Source: Streptococcus pluranimalium
Lineage (GTDB): Bacteria > Bacillota > Bacilli > Lactobacillales > Streptococcaceae
NCBI RefSeq assembly: GCF_002953735.1
Contig: NZ_CP025536.1
Coordinates: 1,866,001-1,930,000 of the forward strand
Direction: 5' to 3'
Length of the DNA: 64,000 nt
The position numbers and the translations under genes were made by a program. Positions within the stretch are counted from its first letter, which is position 1. The number at the start of each line of letters is the position of its first letter. The notes beneath the pieces were generated by a model. That model had not been told where the DNA came from. It made no database searches and saw nothing but the letters and a program-made list of their open reading frames with translations. Positions 45,607-54,582 of this stretch are shown here, in pieces.

Positions 45607-46439
45607 TTACGATTTTTTCGCTTTTTCATATAATCTATTGATGTGAATCATCAAATAGAGAAGTTCGTCATCCGACTGGACCAATCCCATTGTTTGGAAA
45701 TATAGTCCATGATGGTGATTGCAACTAGGTATATTTTGGGATGCTTTGAGCGTAAACTTTGTAATATTATTTCATTACCATCAATAAAAGATTCATCTTC
45801 TCTCAGCCTTTTTAGGTAATATCGTACATGTGCTTGAAAACGTTGATAATTGAACTCCTCACGATCAATGGTGATAGATAACTCATTTTCAATTATTTGT
45901 GACACAATTTCTATCAACTCTTCTATTTTTTGCGACTCTCTATCAATGGTGAAATCTGATTTGCTATTGATAAAATGCATGGCAATATTAGTAACTTCAC
46001 TATGAGGCAAATTGACATTAAGGGTTGTATTAATAATAATCAATGCCTCTTCTGCCAATTTTGTCTCCAAAGGATAAAGTTGGGCTATATCCTGAGAAAA
46101 GAGAACCTTCATTTCTTTAAATTCTGCTAATCTGCGTATAGCAAATTGAATATGATCAGCCAAACTAAATACTAGTGTAGGATTTAAGACACCTTCTAAT
46201 TCCTTTTGAGCATTTTGGACAATCTCTACACTTAGCAACATAAGATCTTCAGGAATCTCTGTCAAGAGCATTTCTAAATGTTCATCTAACTTATAGAAAG
46301 TCATATCTATTTTAGATAAATCTGTTAATTCGTAAGGTGTTTTTGGAAAACCGATACCACGACCAAATGCTACAAGTCGCTTGTCATTGTCATCAATACA
46401 CTCCGCTACATTATTATTGATTTTTTTTATAACTCTCAT
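45607..46439 (-). pseudogene. LicT/BglG-type antiterminator, frameshifted near the C-terminus
   Basis: N-terminal RNA-binding domain (MRVIKKINNNVAECI, VAFGRGIGFP) and two PRD domains with regulatory His residues (LADHIQFAI, NLPHSEVTNIAMHF, FQAHVRYYLKRL). The open frame ends at 45651 with an atypical tail KQWDWSSRMTNFSI. In another frame the expected ending GLVQSDDELLYLMIHINRLY runs to a stop at 45607. An extra AT in TATAT near 45700-45706 explains the shift. The RNA-binding part is intact, so partial activity is possible. GTG 46442 or ATG 46439 may start it. Confidence 0.75.
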
Positions 46440-46504
46440 CACACATCTACCTTTTTCTTATTAGTGAATTTTCCACTTAAAAGCTTATTCACCCAAACAA
46501 AAAA

Positions 46505-46573
46505 ACTCTTCGAAAGCACACCTCACCCCTTTAATTAGAGTTTTTGGTAATGCCTCCCGAAGAGTAACAATCC
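46505..46573 (-). promoter_or_regulatory. Ribonucleic antiterminator (RAT) and overlapping terminator of the licT operon
   Basis: The minus strand from 46573 to 46546 begins GGATTGTTACTCTTCGGGAG and ends GGCATTACC, matching the LicT-class RAT. Its ACTCTTCG (46558-46565) can instead pair with CGAAGAGT (46505-46512), followed by TTTTTTTG, forming a terminator. Bound LicT would hold the RAT hairpin and allow read-through. Confidence 0.82.
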
Positions 46574-46643
46574 GATTTATTTAAAGTCATTATACTCAAA
46601 AAAGAAAGCGTTGTCAATGTTGTTTTAAAAGTTTTTTGAGCTT

Positions 46644-46674
46644 AAAAAACACCCTAATCTGTCGATTAAGGTGT
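46644..46674. repeat. 31-bp direct repeat / terminator, right copy
   Basis: Identical to 43385-43415. Serves as the pepO terminator on the minus strand, 20 bp behind its stop. The two copies flank the LicT-PTS-deacetylase cassette exactly. Confidence 0.85.
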
Positions 46675-46694
46675 AGGAGTGGCCTAATAATAGT

Positions 46695-48590
46695 TTACCA
46701 AATCACGACACGGTCGGCTGGTTCACGCCACATGCCGTCACCTTCTTTGACATCAAAGGTTGTAAAGAAGTCATCGAAGTTCGGCAATTGGACATTGGTG
46801 CGAAGTTTGCCAGGGGCATGAACATCCACCGATAGCAAGAGTTGCAAGTACTCTTCGCGGGCTTTCATACGCCAGATAGTCGCAAAGTTAGTAAAGTAAT
46901 CTTCTGCTGAGAAATCAGCATCTTTCTTAGCTGCTTCAAGTGCGGCTGCAAGTCCACCAAGGTCAGCGACGTTTTCAGATACGGTTAATTTTCCATTAGT
47001 CTTACCACCAGCAAAATCAATCCCGTCAAACTGTTCAACCACTTTGTCTGTACGCTCTTTGAAAGCTGCATAGTCTTCTTCTGTCCACCAGTTGTTGAGG
47101 CTTCCATGTTCGTCGAAAGAGGCACCGTTGGTGTCAAAGGCGTGTGATATCTCATGGGCAATCACGGCACCGATACCACCGTAGTTGGCTGATGAGGATT
47201 GCTCCAAGCTGTAGAATGGCGCTTGTAAGATGGCTGCTGGAAAGACGATTTGGTTTTGTTGCGGATCGTAGTAGGCATTGACCATATGGGCTGGCATGTG
47301 CCATTCATCGCGATCCACTGGCTGGTTCCACTTGCTCCAAGAGTGAGCGATAGAAATCTTAGCCAAGTTCTTAGCATTTTCCACCAATGATAGGTTTTCA
47401 TCAATCACTTTCTTAGCATAGGTTTCTGGTAATTTTTCAGGGTAACCGATGTGTGGGATGATGACGTTGAGTTTAGTGATAGCCTTGTCAATGGTTTCTT
47501 TTTGCAACCAGGTGTTGTTTCTTAAACGATCTTTATAGACACCAATCATGGTTGCCACTTTAGCTTCTACATCTGCTTTGGCTTCAGGTGAGAATTTTTC
47601 ACCCGCATACCAGAGACCCAAAGCTTGGTTGAATGGCCCTTGTGCTAAATAGAAGGCTGCTTTTTTCTTATCCATGGCTTGTGGTGTTCCTGAAAGGGCA
47701 CGACCGTAAACACCTGACAAGACACGAATCTCATCTGTTAGGTATGAGTTAAAGGCATTGGCTGCGCTGTAAACTAGCTCTGCCTTGAGGTTTTCCCAGT
47801 TGTCTTGAGAATAATAAGTCGACGCAAATTCCGTCCAGAAACGCTCTTCTGGAACGATAACCTTGTCTGGGGTTTGTCCTAGGATTTCAGTAAAGATAGC
47901 ATCCAATGGTAATTCTGGAGCCAATTTAGCAAAGTCTGCCCAATCGTATGGATGGTAGAGTTTGGCATATTCAGCTGATTCTTCACTTGATAAGACATAC
48001 TTAGCTAATTTTGTGTCCAATTCGAGAATCTTGTCTAGCATATCTTTGATGTCTTCTACTGAGAAACCAAATTTAGGTAGCAAGTCTTCCTGTGATTGGC
48101 GCCAGAGGGCTAACAATTCTTTACCTTTGTCGTTGTCTTCAGCGTAGTAGGTCGTATCTGGCAAGATAAGACTTGGCGCTTGAGCCCAAAGGACATTGGT
48201 TTGGGCATCCATAAAGTCTGGGGCCACCCCAAATGGCAAGAGGTTGGGTTTACCTTCCATCTCGTAGTTGCCAATGCGACCTGCAAATGCTTCAAACGAC
48301 GTGAGGGCTTGGTACTCTTTAATGAGCGCTTGAACAGGTTCAGTTCCTGCTGCTTCACGTGCATCGTAGTCAGCTACTAACTTGTGGAATTTGACAAAAT
48401 TAGCCAAAATCTCACCTTCTGGAAGATTCTTGCCAGCTAGCCACTCGTCAGTGGTTGCCAACATCAAGTCTTCAATCTCATCAGCCAAGTCAGAAAATCC
48501 TCCAGTACGAGGCTTGTCATCAGGGATAACAGCTGTTTTTTCCCACTCACCGTTGACGGCATCAAAAAAATCATCTTGTAAACGTGTCAT
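46695..48590 (-). CDS. pepO: Neutral endopeptidase O, M13 family
   Basis: 631-residue zinc metallopeptidase of the neprilysin family, cleaving oligopeptides. The zinc motif is HEISH in IGAVIAHEISHAFDTNGASFD, the third ligand Glu is in NVADLGGLAAALEAAK, and the distal substrate-site His-Ala-Pro-Gly (VDVHAPGKLRTN) is also present. NAYYDPQQNQIVFPAAILQ precedes the zinc site as in all M13 enzymes. No signal peptide, matching the cytoplasmic lactococcal PepO. Start ATG 48590 has AAGGAG. Its terminator is one of the 31-bp repeats. Confidence 0.95.
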   Translation of the reverse strand: MTRLQDDFFDAVNGEWEKTAVIPDDKPRTGGFSDLADEIEDLMLATTDEWLAGKNLPEGEILANFVKFHKLVADYDAREAAGTEPVQALIKEYQALTSFEAFAGRIGNYEMEGKPNLLPFGVAPDFMDAQTNVLWAQAPSLILPDTTYYAEDNDKGKELLALWRQSQEDLLPKFGFSVEDIKDMLDKILELDTKLAKYVLSSEESAEYAKLYHPYDWADFAKLAPELPLDAIFTEILGQTPDKVIVPEERFWTEFASTYYSQDNWENLKAELVYSAANAFNSYLTDEIRVLSGVYGRALSGTPQAMDKKKAAFYLAQGPFNQALGLWYAGEKFSPEAKADVEAKVATMIGVYKDRLRNNTWLQKETIDKAITKLNVIIPHIGYPEKLPETYAKKVIDENLSLVENAKNLAKISIAHSWSKWNQPVDRDEWHMPAHMVNAYYDPQQNQIVFPAAILQAPFYSLEQSSSANYGGIGAVIAHEISHAFDTNGASFDEHGSLNNWWTEEDYAAFKERTDKVVEQFDGIDFAGGKTNGKLTVSENVADLGGLAAALEAAKKDADFSAEDYFTNFATIWRMKAREEYLQLLLSVDVHAPGKLRTNVQLPNFDDFFTTFDVKEGDGMWREPADRVVIW

Positions 48591-48865
48591 AAAGTCTCCT
48601 TCTTTTGAAAATCAGCCTTATAGTCTTTTGAATTAACCGTGATACATCGTCATTATCGACTTGCCGAACGTTTAAGGGCAAGTTTCGCTTGTCTTACCTC
48701 CAACCTCAAACAGCTTAATGAACTGTTTGAACTGTCTGCGTCTCAGTTCCTTGTCCGACAGTTAAGTCATTTGACTATAAAAGACCAGATTAGGCTTATT
48801 TTAACAAATTTAGAAAGGGATTTCAGCTGCCAACCGTGATTATTTTCAATTTTCTGATAGAAAAC
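48591..48865. other. Gene-free stretch with several short dyads
   Basis: A 66-codon plus-strand frame (48639-48839) has no ribosome site and no recognisable family, so it is not called. Short inverted repeats are present: CTTGCC/GGGCAAG, AACTGTC/GACAGTT and AAACAG/CTGTTT. The string AACCGTGAT occurs near both ends. It also has to hold the pepO promoter. Nature unknown. Confidence 0.35.
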
Positions 48866-48894
48866 TAAAAATCCTCCTAAAAAGGAGGATCTTA
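48866..48894 (-). terminator. Terminator of the ula-transketolase operon
   Basis: AAATCCTCCT-AAAA-AGGAGGAT with a T-rich end on the minus strand, right behind the transketolase stop. Confidence 0.8.
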
Positions 48895-48897
48895 AAA

Positions 48898-49827
48898 TTA
48901 TGATTCGATAAATGCTCTCGCAGCATCAACGATATGACCAACACTTAGTCCATAAGCTTCCAAAAGGTAGTCTGTTTTTCCGACTTGCCCAAAAGCTTCA
49001 TCAACACCTATCCGTTTGACTGGTGTGTCTGTTCTCTGACTGAGCAATTCACAAATAGCGCTACCAAGGCCACCAATTTTATTGTGGTTTTCTACGGTTA
49101 GAACTGGTTTCCCAGCAAGCAGACTTTCAAGATTGTCTGGAAGTGGCTTGATTTGGAAGAGGTCAATCAGACCGACAGACAGCCCTTCTTTCTCTAGAAG
49201 TTGACAAGCTTCCAAAGCTTCTGCGACCATAATCCCCGAAGCAACTATGGTCATATCATCACCTTCCCTCAACTGACAGTAGCCTTTTGAGAAATCCTGC
49301 TTGTCGTCATAGAGTGGTTTTGGCGCCTTGCGTGTGGTTCGAATGTATTTAAATCCTGGGAGCTGGAGAGTATTTTCCAGAATGGCTTGAAAAGAAACAT
49401 CATCACTAGCTTCAAAAACATGTGCCTTTGGAATAGCCCTCATAAGACTGAGGTCTTCAAAAGGCATGTGGGTACCGCCATTGACTTCAGCCGTTACACC
49501 CGCATCTGAACCAATCAAGGTTGCATCCAGTTGCGCGTAGGCCAAGGAGACAAAGACTTGGTCAAAAACACGTCTTGAGGCGAAGGGGCCAAAAGTGTGG
49601 ATATAAGGTTTATAGCCACGAAGGGAAAGACCTGCTGCTGCACCAATCATTTCAGCTTCCATGATACCAACATTGATATATCGGTCACCGAAATCTTGGG
49701 CCAGAGTGTGAGTCATCATGGAACTCGATAAATCCGCTTCTAACACCGCTAAATCTTGCCGCTCAAGGTTCGTTTCTTTCAGAAAATCACGATAGACGAG
49801 GCGCATCTCTTTAGTTTGACGATTCAT
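48898..49827 (-). CDS. Transketolase, C-terminal subunit
   Basis: 309-residue half of a split transketolase: the pyrimidine-binding domain (LEADLSSSMMTHTLAQDFGDRYINVGIMEAEMIGAAAGLSLRG, with the catalytic Glu) and the C-terminal domain. It moves two-carbon units between pentose-phosphate sugars when joined to the N-terminal subunit. Its ATG overlaps the stop of the preceding gene (ATGA), the tightest form of coupling. Split transketolases are often found with sugar PTS operons, as here with an ascorbate-type PTS. Confidence 0.9.
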   Translation of the reverse strand: MNRQTKEMRLVYRDFLKETNLERQDLAVLEADLSSSMMTHTLAQDFGDRYINVGIMEAEMIGAAAGLSLRGYKPYIHTFGPFASRRVFDQVFVSLAYAQLDATLIGSDAGVTAEVNGGTHMPFEDLSLMRAIPKAHVFEASDDVSFQAILENTLQLPGFKYIRTTRKAPKPLYDDKQDFSKGYCQLREGDDMTIVASGIMVAEALEACQLLEKEGLSVGLIDLFQIKPLPDNLESLLAGKPVLTVENHNKIGGLGSAICELLSQRTDTPVKRIGVDEAFGQVGKTDYLLEAYGLSVGHIVDAARAFIES

Positions 49828-50681
49828 TTGACAACCTCCAATTCCTGACCTAATCGCTTAGCGATAGCATCAAGCATTTCCTTCATCGCTGCATCTGGAC
49901 GAATATGATGATTTGATGCCATGCTTTCTAACTCTTCTACACCTTGACCTTTAATCGTATCAAGGACGATGCATTTTGGTTTGTCAGACTCAGAAAGCTT
50001 ACAATCCTCTATTGCCTGATAAATGGCTGCCATATCAGAGCCATCGACTCTAAAAGATTCAAAACCAAATGCCTTAAATTTAGCAACAAAGTCTTGAGGA
50101 TTTGAAATCTCACATGTAGAGCCATCAAGCTGTTTTTTATTGTCGTCAACAAAAACGATGAGGTTTGATAACTTTCTGTGGGCTGCAAACTGCGCTGCTT
50201 CCCAAGCCTGCCCCTCATTAAGTTCACCATCACCAACAATTGTGTAGGTATAAAAACCTTTCTTTTCCATTTGTTGGCTATAGGCAACACCTGTTGCGAC
50301 ACTCATCCCTTGTCCCAGGGAACCCGTGGTCATATCAACCCCAGGCGTTAAGTTTCGGTCAGGATGAGACGGCAATTTAGTTCCATTTTGGTTTAGAGAA
50401 TGGAGAAAATCCTTACCAAAGAACCCTTTCAAATAAAGAGTGCTATATAGGGCTGGGCCCGCATGCCCTTTAGACAGGATAAAATAGTCACGGTCTTTAT
50501 TGGCATGTTTTTCTGGCACCATTGGCATAACCTCTCCATATAAGACAGCCAGGGTTTCAACGATAGAAAGACTACCTCCATAGTGTCCAAAACCAAGATG
50601 ATTAAGAGTTTCTAAAAGGTTAAACCGAATTTCTTTGGCAAATTTTTCCAATTCTTGATGTTTTTCTGAAGATAACGGCAT
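49824..50681 (-). CDS. Transketolase, N-terminal subunit
   Basis: 285-residue thiamine-diphosphate domain of a split transketolase. HYGGSLSIVETLAVLYGEVMP and GSLGQGMSVATGVAYSQ are typical, and the cofactor motif is GDGELNEGQAWEAAQFA to VDDNKKQLDG. The frame is open to 50729, but AAGGAGGG precedes ATG 50681, 2 bp after the ulaA stop. Together with the next gene it makes one full enzyme of about 590 residues. Confidence 0.92.
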   Translation of the reverse strand: MPLSSEKHQELEKFAKEIRFNLLETLNHLGFGHYGGSLSIVETLAVLYGEVMPMVPEKHANKDRDYFILSKGHAGPALYSTLYLKGFFGKDFLHSLNQNGTKLPSHPDRNLTPGVDMTTGSLGQGMSVATGVAYSQQMEKKGFYTYTIVGDGELNEGQAWEAAQFAAHRKLSNLIVFVDDNKKQLDGSTCEISNPQDFVAKFKAFGFESFRVDGSDMAAIYQAIEDCKLSESDKPKCIVLDTIKGQGVEELESMASNHHIRPDAAMKEMLDAIAKRLGQELEVVK

Positions 50682-50682
50682 A

Positions 50683-52029
50683 CTAACCCTCCTTCGTTTG
50701 AGAAGATTTCCCGACAAATGAGAAACCAAACATAGCTAGGAGAACAACAATGATACCGACAGCAATACCTGTTGCACTTGCGACATTATTCAAGCCACCA
50801 AGGATAATCCCAAGAAGTCCAAAGTCGGCATCTGAGAAGGTTGAGCCTTCAAATCCAAGACCGCCAAGGACTGGCATTAGGAAGATTGGCAAGTAACTGA
50901 TGAGGACACCTTGTAAGAAAGCACCTACTGTTGCACCACGAACACCTCCAGAGGCATTTCCAATAACACCAGCTGTCGCACCACAGAAGAAATGAGGAAC
51001 AACTCCTGGCAAGATGACAGTAGTTCCTGTCATAATCATCAAGGCCATACTTACAAGACCACCGGCAAAACTAGAAATGAAACCAACCAAAACAGCATTT
51101 GGTGCGTATGGATAAACAATTGGACAGTCCAAAGCTGGTTTGGAATTTGGTACCAACTTTTCAGAAATTCCTTTAAAGGCTGGAACGATTTCACCAAGAA
51201 TAAGACGAACACCAGCAAGGATAACAAAGACACCTGCAGCAAATTGTCCAGCTAGTTGCAAGGCATAAACCATACCATGTGTGCCACCACTCAGCTCTTT
51301 CATGATCCAGTCATTACCAGCAAAAATCGCAACAATGAGGTAAATAATGGCCATTGATAGGGTAATACTTACCGTTGAATCACGGAGAAAGGCAAGACTC
51401 TTTGGAAAGTTAATGTCTTCTGTTGATTTTGATTTGTCACCAACAAACCCACCAACAAAACCGCTCAACCAGTAACCGAGTGAGCTAAAGTGACCAAGTG
51501 CCACCTTGTCATTACCTGTCAACTGAATCATGTATCTTTGAACAAAGGCTGGTGACAAGCTCATGATAATACCAAGCGCAAGACCTCCAAAGAGAATAAG
51601 AGGTGCTGAGGTAAAGCCTGCTACGGTTAAGATAACCGCAATCATACACGCCATATAAAGGGTATGATGACCTGTTAAGAAGATATACTTGAACTTGGTG
51701 AAGCGTGCAATCAGGATATTAAAGACCATCCCTGCAAACATGATAAGGGCAGTTGCTGAGCCATACTTTGTCAAAGCCACGGCTACGATAGCTTCATTAT
51801 TTGGCACAACTCCTGATAGATGGAAAGCTTGTTCAAACATAGAACCAAAAGGATTCAACGAATTTTGAACAAGACCGGCACCACCTGAAACGACCAAGAA
51901 ACCGACAAAGGTTTTAATCCCACCTTTGATAATGTCTGGAAGTCCCTTCTTTTGCAAAAGAAGACCAATGACTGCAATAAATGCTACCAAGATAGCTGGT
52001 GTAGACACTACATCTAATAAGAATTTCAT
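50683..52029 (-). CDS. ulaA: PTS ascorbate-type IIC component (UlaA/SgaT family)
   Basis: 448-residue permease with about eleven hydrophobic helices, of the UlaA fold. Clues are VVGFISSFAGGLVSMALMIMTGTTVILPGVVPHFFCGATAGVIGNASGGVRG and GSTFSDADFGLLG near the C-terminus, both typical. Known members import L-ascorbate with phosphorylation. Since no ascorbate-6-phosphate pathway genes (ulaD, E, F, G) follow and a transketolase does, the real substrate may be a pentose or other sugar; undecided. GGAGGG precedes ATG 52029. Confidence 0.9.
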   Translation of the reverse strand: MKFLLDVVSTPAILVAFIAVIGLLLQKKGLPDIIKGGIKTFVGFLVVSGGAGLVQNSLNPFGSMFEQAFHLSGVVPNNEAIVAVALTKYGSATALIMFAGMVFNILIARFTKFKYIFLTGHHTLYMACMIAVILTVAGFTSAPLILFGGLALGIIMSLSPAFVQRYMIQLTGNDKVALGHFSSLGYWLSGFVGGFVGDKSKSTEDINFPKSLAFLRDSTVSITLSMAIIYLIVAIFAGNDWIMKELSGGTHGMVYALQLAGQFAAGVFVILAGVRLILGEIVPAFKGISEKLVPNSKPALDCPIVYPYAPNAVLVGFISSFAGGLVSMALMIMTGTTVILPGVVPHFFCGATAGVIGNASGGVRGATVGAFLQGVLISYLPIFLMPVLGGLGFEGSTFSDADFGLLGIILGGLNNVASATGIAVGIIVVLLAMFGFSFVGKSSQTKEG

Positions 52030-52051
52030 CTCATGACCCTCCTACAGACCA

Positions 52052-52336
52052 TCAAACAAGGCCTTTTTCCTGACAGATAGCTGTCACTAATTCGCGTAAT
52101 TCATCCATGTCAATAATGCTATTTAAAATACGAACATCACCAAGGTGACCAGCTGAATCTTCTAAATCGCGACCAACAATCCAAACATCCGCTGCGTTTG
52201 GATCTGCACCACCAAGATCGTAGTGTTCAACTTCAACACCACTAACACCTAAGTCATTGAGAATACTCTCAATATTCATTTGAACCATAAAACTTGAGCC
52301 AAGACCTGACCCACATGCAGTACCAATTCGTAACAT
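52052..52336 (-). CDS. ulaB: PTS ascorbate-type IIB component
   Basis: 94-residue cytoplasmic phosphocarrier. The phosphorylated cysteine is Cys8 in MLRIGTACGSGLGSSFMVQMN, the P-loop-like motif of lactose/ascorbate IIB proteins. DLGGADPNAADVWIVGRDL follows. It transfers phosphate from IIA to the incoming sugar at UlaA. Strong AGGAGG site before ATG 52336, 2 bp after the regulator gene. No separate IIA gene is present in this cluster. Confidence 0.9.
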   Translation of the reverse strand: MLRIGTACGSGLGSSFMVQMNIESILNDLGVSGVEVEHYDLGGADPNAADVWIVGRDLEDSAGHLGDVRILNSIIDMDELRELVTAICQEKGLV

Positions 52337-52338
52337 GA

Positions 52339-54378
52339 TTACGCCTCCTGTTTTATTATTGTTTTGATATCATCATAAGTTTTTGAGCTGACTAAGCGCT
52401 CGACATTTCCTTTATCTCTTAGAATAGTTGTTAAGTGAGACAAAGCCTTTAAGTGTGTTTCATTATCCACCGCCGCAATACAAATCAACAATTTAATTTC
52501 ATGACTAGGGTCGTCAAGCAAGTGAATAGGATGCTCTAACGAAAGCATAGACATACCAACTGCATTGACACCATCCTCTGGACGAGCATGGGGAATGGCA
52601 ATGCCTTGACCCAAATCGATAAAAGGACCGAAGTCTTTGACTTTATCAATCATGGCTTGTGGGTAGGTTTCTTCAATTTGTCCCGATGCTAATAAGGGCT
52701 GGGCAGCTAACTTAATGGCATCTTGCCAATCCAATTTTACATCTGTAAATTGGTAGGTTTCTTCTGTGATTAATTCATGTAACAAGGGTCGATAATCCTT
52801 TCTATGTATTTCTTTTTGAAGCAGTTGTTTACGAAGTGATAATCGCAATTCTTTTTCCTGAAAAATCGTAGCGTGTTCCTTGATAATAGCCATTAAGCGT
52901 TCAACTTCCAAGTTTTCCTCGCAAATATCCGGAAAATCCTTCTCCACCAAATTAAACAACTGATCTGTTTGACTGCTGCTCATCACCATGGGAACCATGT
53001 AAAAAGGTTTTAACGTCTCTATCCTTACGGTTGAAAATACTAAGTCATAGTCTGTTTCTGGCATTTTCTTGAAATCATCAATTCGACTAATCCCACTAAA
53101 TGCAATTTTCGGAAAAAGCGCCTTAAGATTTTCTTTGATAATAAGAGATGAACTTACCCCATTTGGGCAGACAATCACCGCCCGATAAGGTAGACTAACT
53201 TCTGACTTATGCAGGTAACCACCAAAATGAACAACAAAATAAGCAACTTCACTCTCTGGGATTGTTATCTCCAAAACTTTTCGTAAAGGGTCTAGGGCTT
53301 TTTTCACCAGATGAAACAGGTCTGGATAGCTGTCCTTAATACGCTCTGTATAAATGGAATCCGTTGCTAGACCGTACTTCAATCGATAGTAGGCCGGAAT
53401 AATGTGTTTTTTCAATCCCTGCAAAAGATCATTACGATTGTCAAAAGTTAATAAGGAAACTTGTTCCATCTGAGAGACAATATCTCTCGTTAACTTCTCA
53501 AAAAATTCAGAATCTAAGTCTCCCTCTCCTTCAAAACACCCTGCCAAAATCAGGGTCAAATAATGTTTTTGTGATAAGGTCAATGCTAAATCTACGTGAA
53601 GATTTTGCGAGACAGTATCTACCATGAAACTCGTCAATTCCTGAAGTTGTTCAGAAACCAGTAAATCACTGACCACTACCCTATCGACAGCTCTCTGATA
53701 ACGACAAAGCAGGAAAATCATAAAATATAAGCACTCTTCTAAACGATCTTTCAAAGGTGTCAGATGCCACATCTTATATTGTGCAGTGATTTCTTTAGAG
53801 AATTGTTCGTAAGAAATGTTGACCTGCCATTCCTCCATGACATAATGCAACGCCCAATAGCCAATACGCGAACGAAGCAACTTTCTAATGAAGTGAAGAG
53901 CTACTCGATGTTTATCCTCTTCTCTTCCTCTTAGAAAATACCCTTCAGCTCTTGTATAATGAAGGGCTACGCCGTCATTACTCAAACGATCACGAAGCAG
54001 TTTTACATCTGACAGACTCGTATTCTTACTCACCTTGACTAAATCTTGGTAGTGAGTATTAGAAATAAAATCTTGACGACAAAAAGTATAAAGATAGATG
54101 AGGTAAATCCGTTCTTCCTGATTAAGGTAGATTTGTTCATCCTTTAACTGACTAAAAATAAGGTCCGAATCAGCCACTAAGTGAGGGCTTAAAGAGAAAT
54201 AACCGCCTCCTTTAAGGATTTTGGGAAATCGATGAGACACTAAAAAATCATCTAGTTCTTCAATAGTCTTCAGAACCTCTTTCTCAGAAAAATTGGTTTT
54301 AACCATCAACTCATAAAGTGAGAGTTGCTGGTATTTCATGAGTGTCATGAGAATGACTAGTGATTTTGTATCAATCAT
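52339..54378 (-). CDS. BglG-family PRD transcriptional activator with fused IIB- and IIA-like domains
   Basis: 679 residues. N-terminal helix-turn-helix (LMKYQQLSLYELMVKTNFSEKEV), two PRD domains (His-containing, about residues 180-390), a IIB-like domain with Cys in IVCPNGVSSSLIIKENLKALFP, and a C-terminal IIA domain of the mannitol/fructose class with phosphorylatable His in GIAIPHARPEDG. Such regulators (MtlR/LicR type) sense PTS flux. As the operon has no stand-alone IIA, this IIA may also feed UlaB. ATG 54378 has AAAGGAAA. Confidence 0.9.
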   Translation of the reverse strand: MIDTKSLVILMTLMKYQQLSLYELMVKTNFSEKEVLKTIEELDDFLVSHRFPKILKGGGYFSLSPHLVADSDLIFSQLKDEQIYLNQEERIYLIYLYTFCRQDFISNTHYQDLVKVSKNTSLSDVKLLRDRLSNDGVALHYTRAEGYFLRGREEDKHRVALHFIRKLLRSRIGYWALHYVMEEWQVNISYEQFSKEITAQYKMWHLTPLKDRLEECLYFMIFLLCRYQRAVDRVVVSDLLVSEQLQELTSFMVDTVSQNLHVDLALTLSQKHYLTLILAGCFEGEGDLDSEFFEKLTRDIVSQMEQVSLLTFDNRNDLLQGLKKHIIPAYYRLKYGLATDSIYTERIKDSYPDLFHLVKKALDPLRKVLEITIPESEVAYFVVHFGGYLHKSEVSLPYRAVIVCPNGVSSSLIIKENLKALFPKIAFSGISRIDDFKKMPETDYDLVFSTVRIETLKPFYMVPMVMSSSQTDQLFNLVEKDFPDICEENLEVERLMAIIKEHATIFQEKELRLSLRKQLLQKEIHRKDYRPLLHELITEETYQFTDVKLDWQDAIKLAAQPLLASGQIEETYPQAMIDKVKDFGPFIDLGQGIAIPHARPEDGVNAVGMSMLSLEHPIHLLDDPSHEIKLLICIAAVDNETHLKALSHLTTILRDKGNVERLVSSKTYDDIKTIIKQEA

Positions 54379-54406
54379 AGAATTTCCTTTCCTAATTCTT
54401 ATTCTA

Positions 54407-54421
54407 TCGGAAGCGCTTACT
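54407..54421. promoter_or_regulatory. cre site upstream of the PRD regulator-ula operon
   Basis: TCGGAAGCGCTTACT matches 14 of 15 positions of the cre consensus WTGNAANCGNWNNCW. It lies about 30 bp before the regulator ATG. Confidence 0.65.
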
Positions 54422-54507
54422 TTTGGCTATCCCCTATTAAGCCCAATTTAAATCTCACATTTTTAAAAATGATTGTGCCAAACAGCCTAAAGTATTGTTG
54501 CTTAAGA

Positions 54508-54545
54508 AAAAACACCTGTAGAACCGAGCATGTCCTACAAGTGCT
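54508..54545 (-). terminator. Terminator of the udp-nupC-deoC-deoB operon
   Basis: Minus strand CACTTGTAG ... CTACAGGTG followed by TTTTTTC, about 40 bp behind the deoB stop. Confidence 0.7.
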
Positions 54546-54582
54546 CTTAAACTATTGTTTCAACTACTTCATCAATTAGTTT

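Noticed and set aside
48639-48839. 66-codon plus-strand ORF
   Set aside because: No ribosome-binding site, no recognisable domain, and the region is rich in short dyads.
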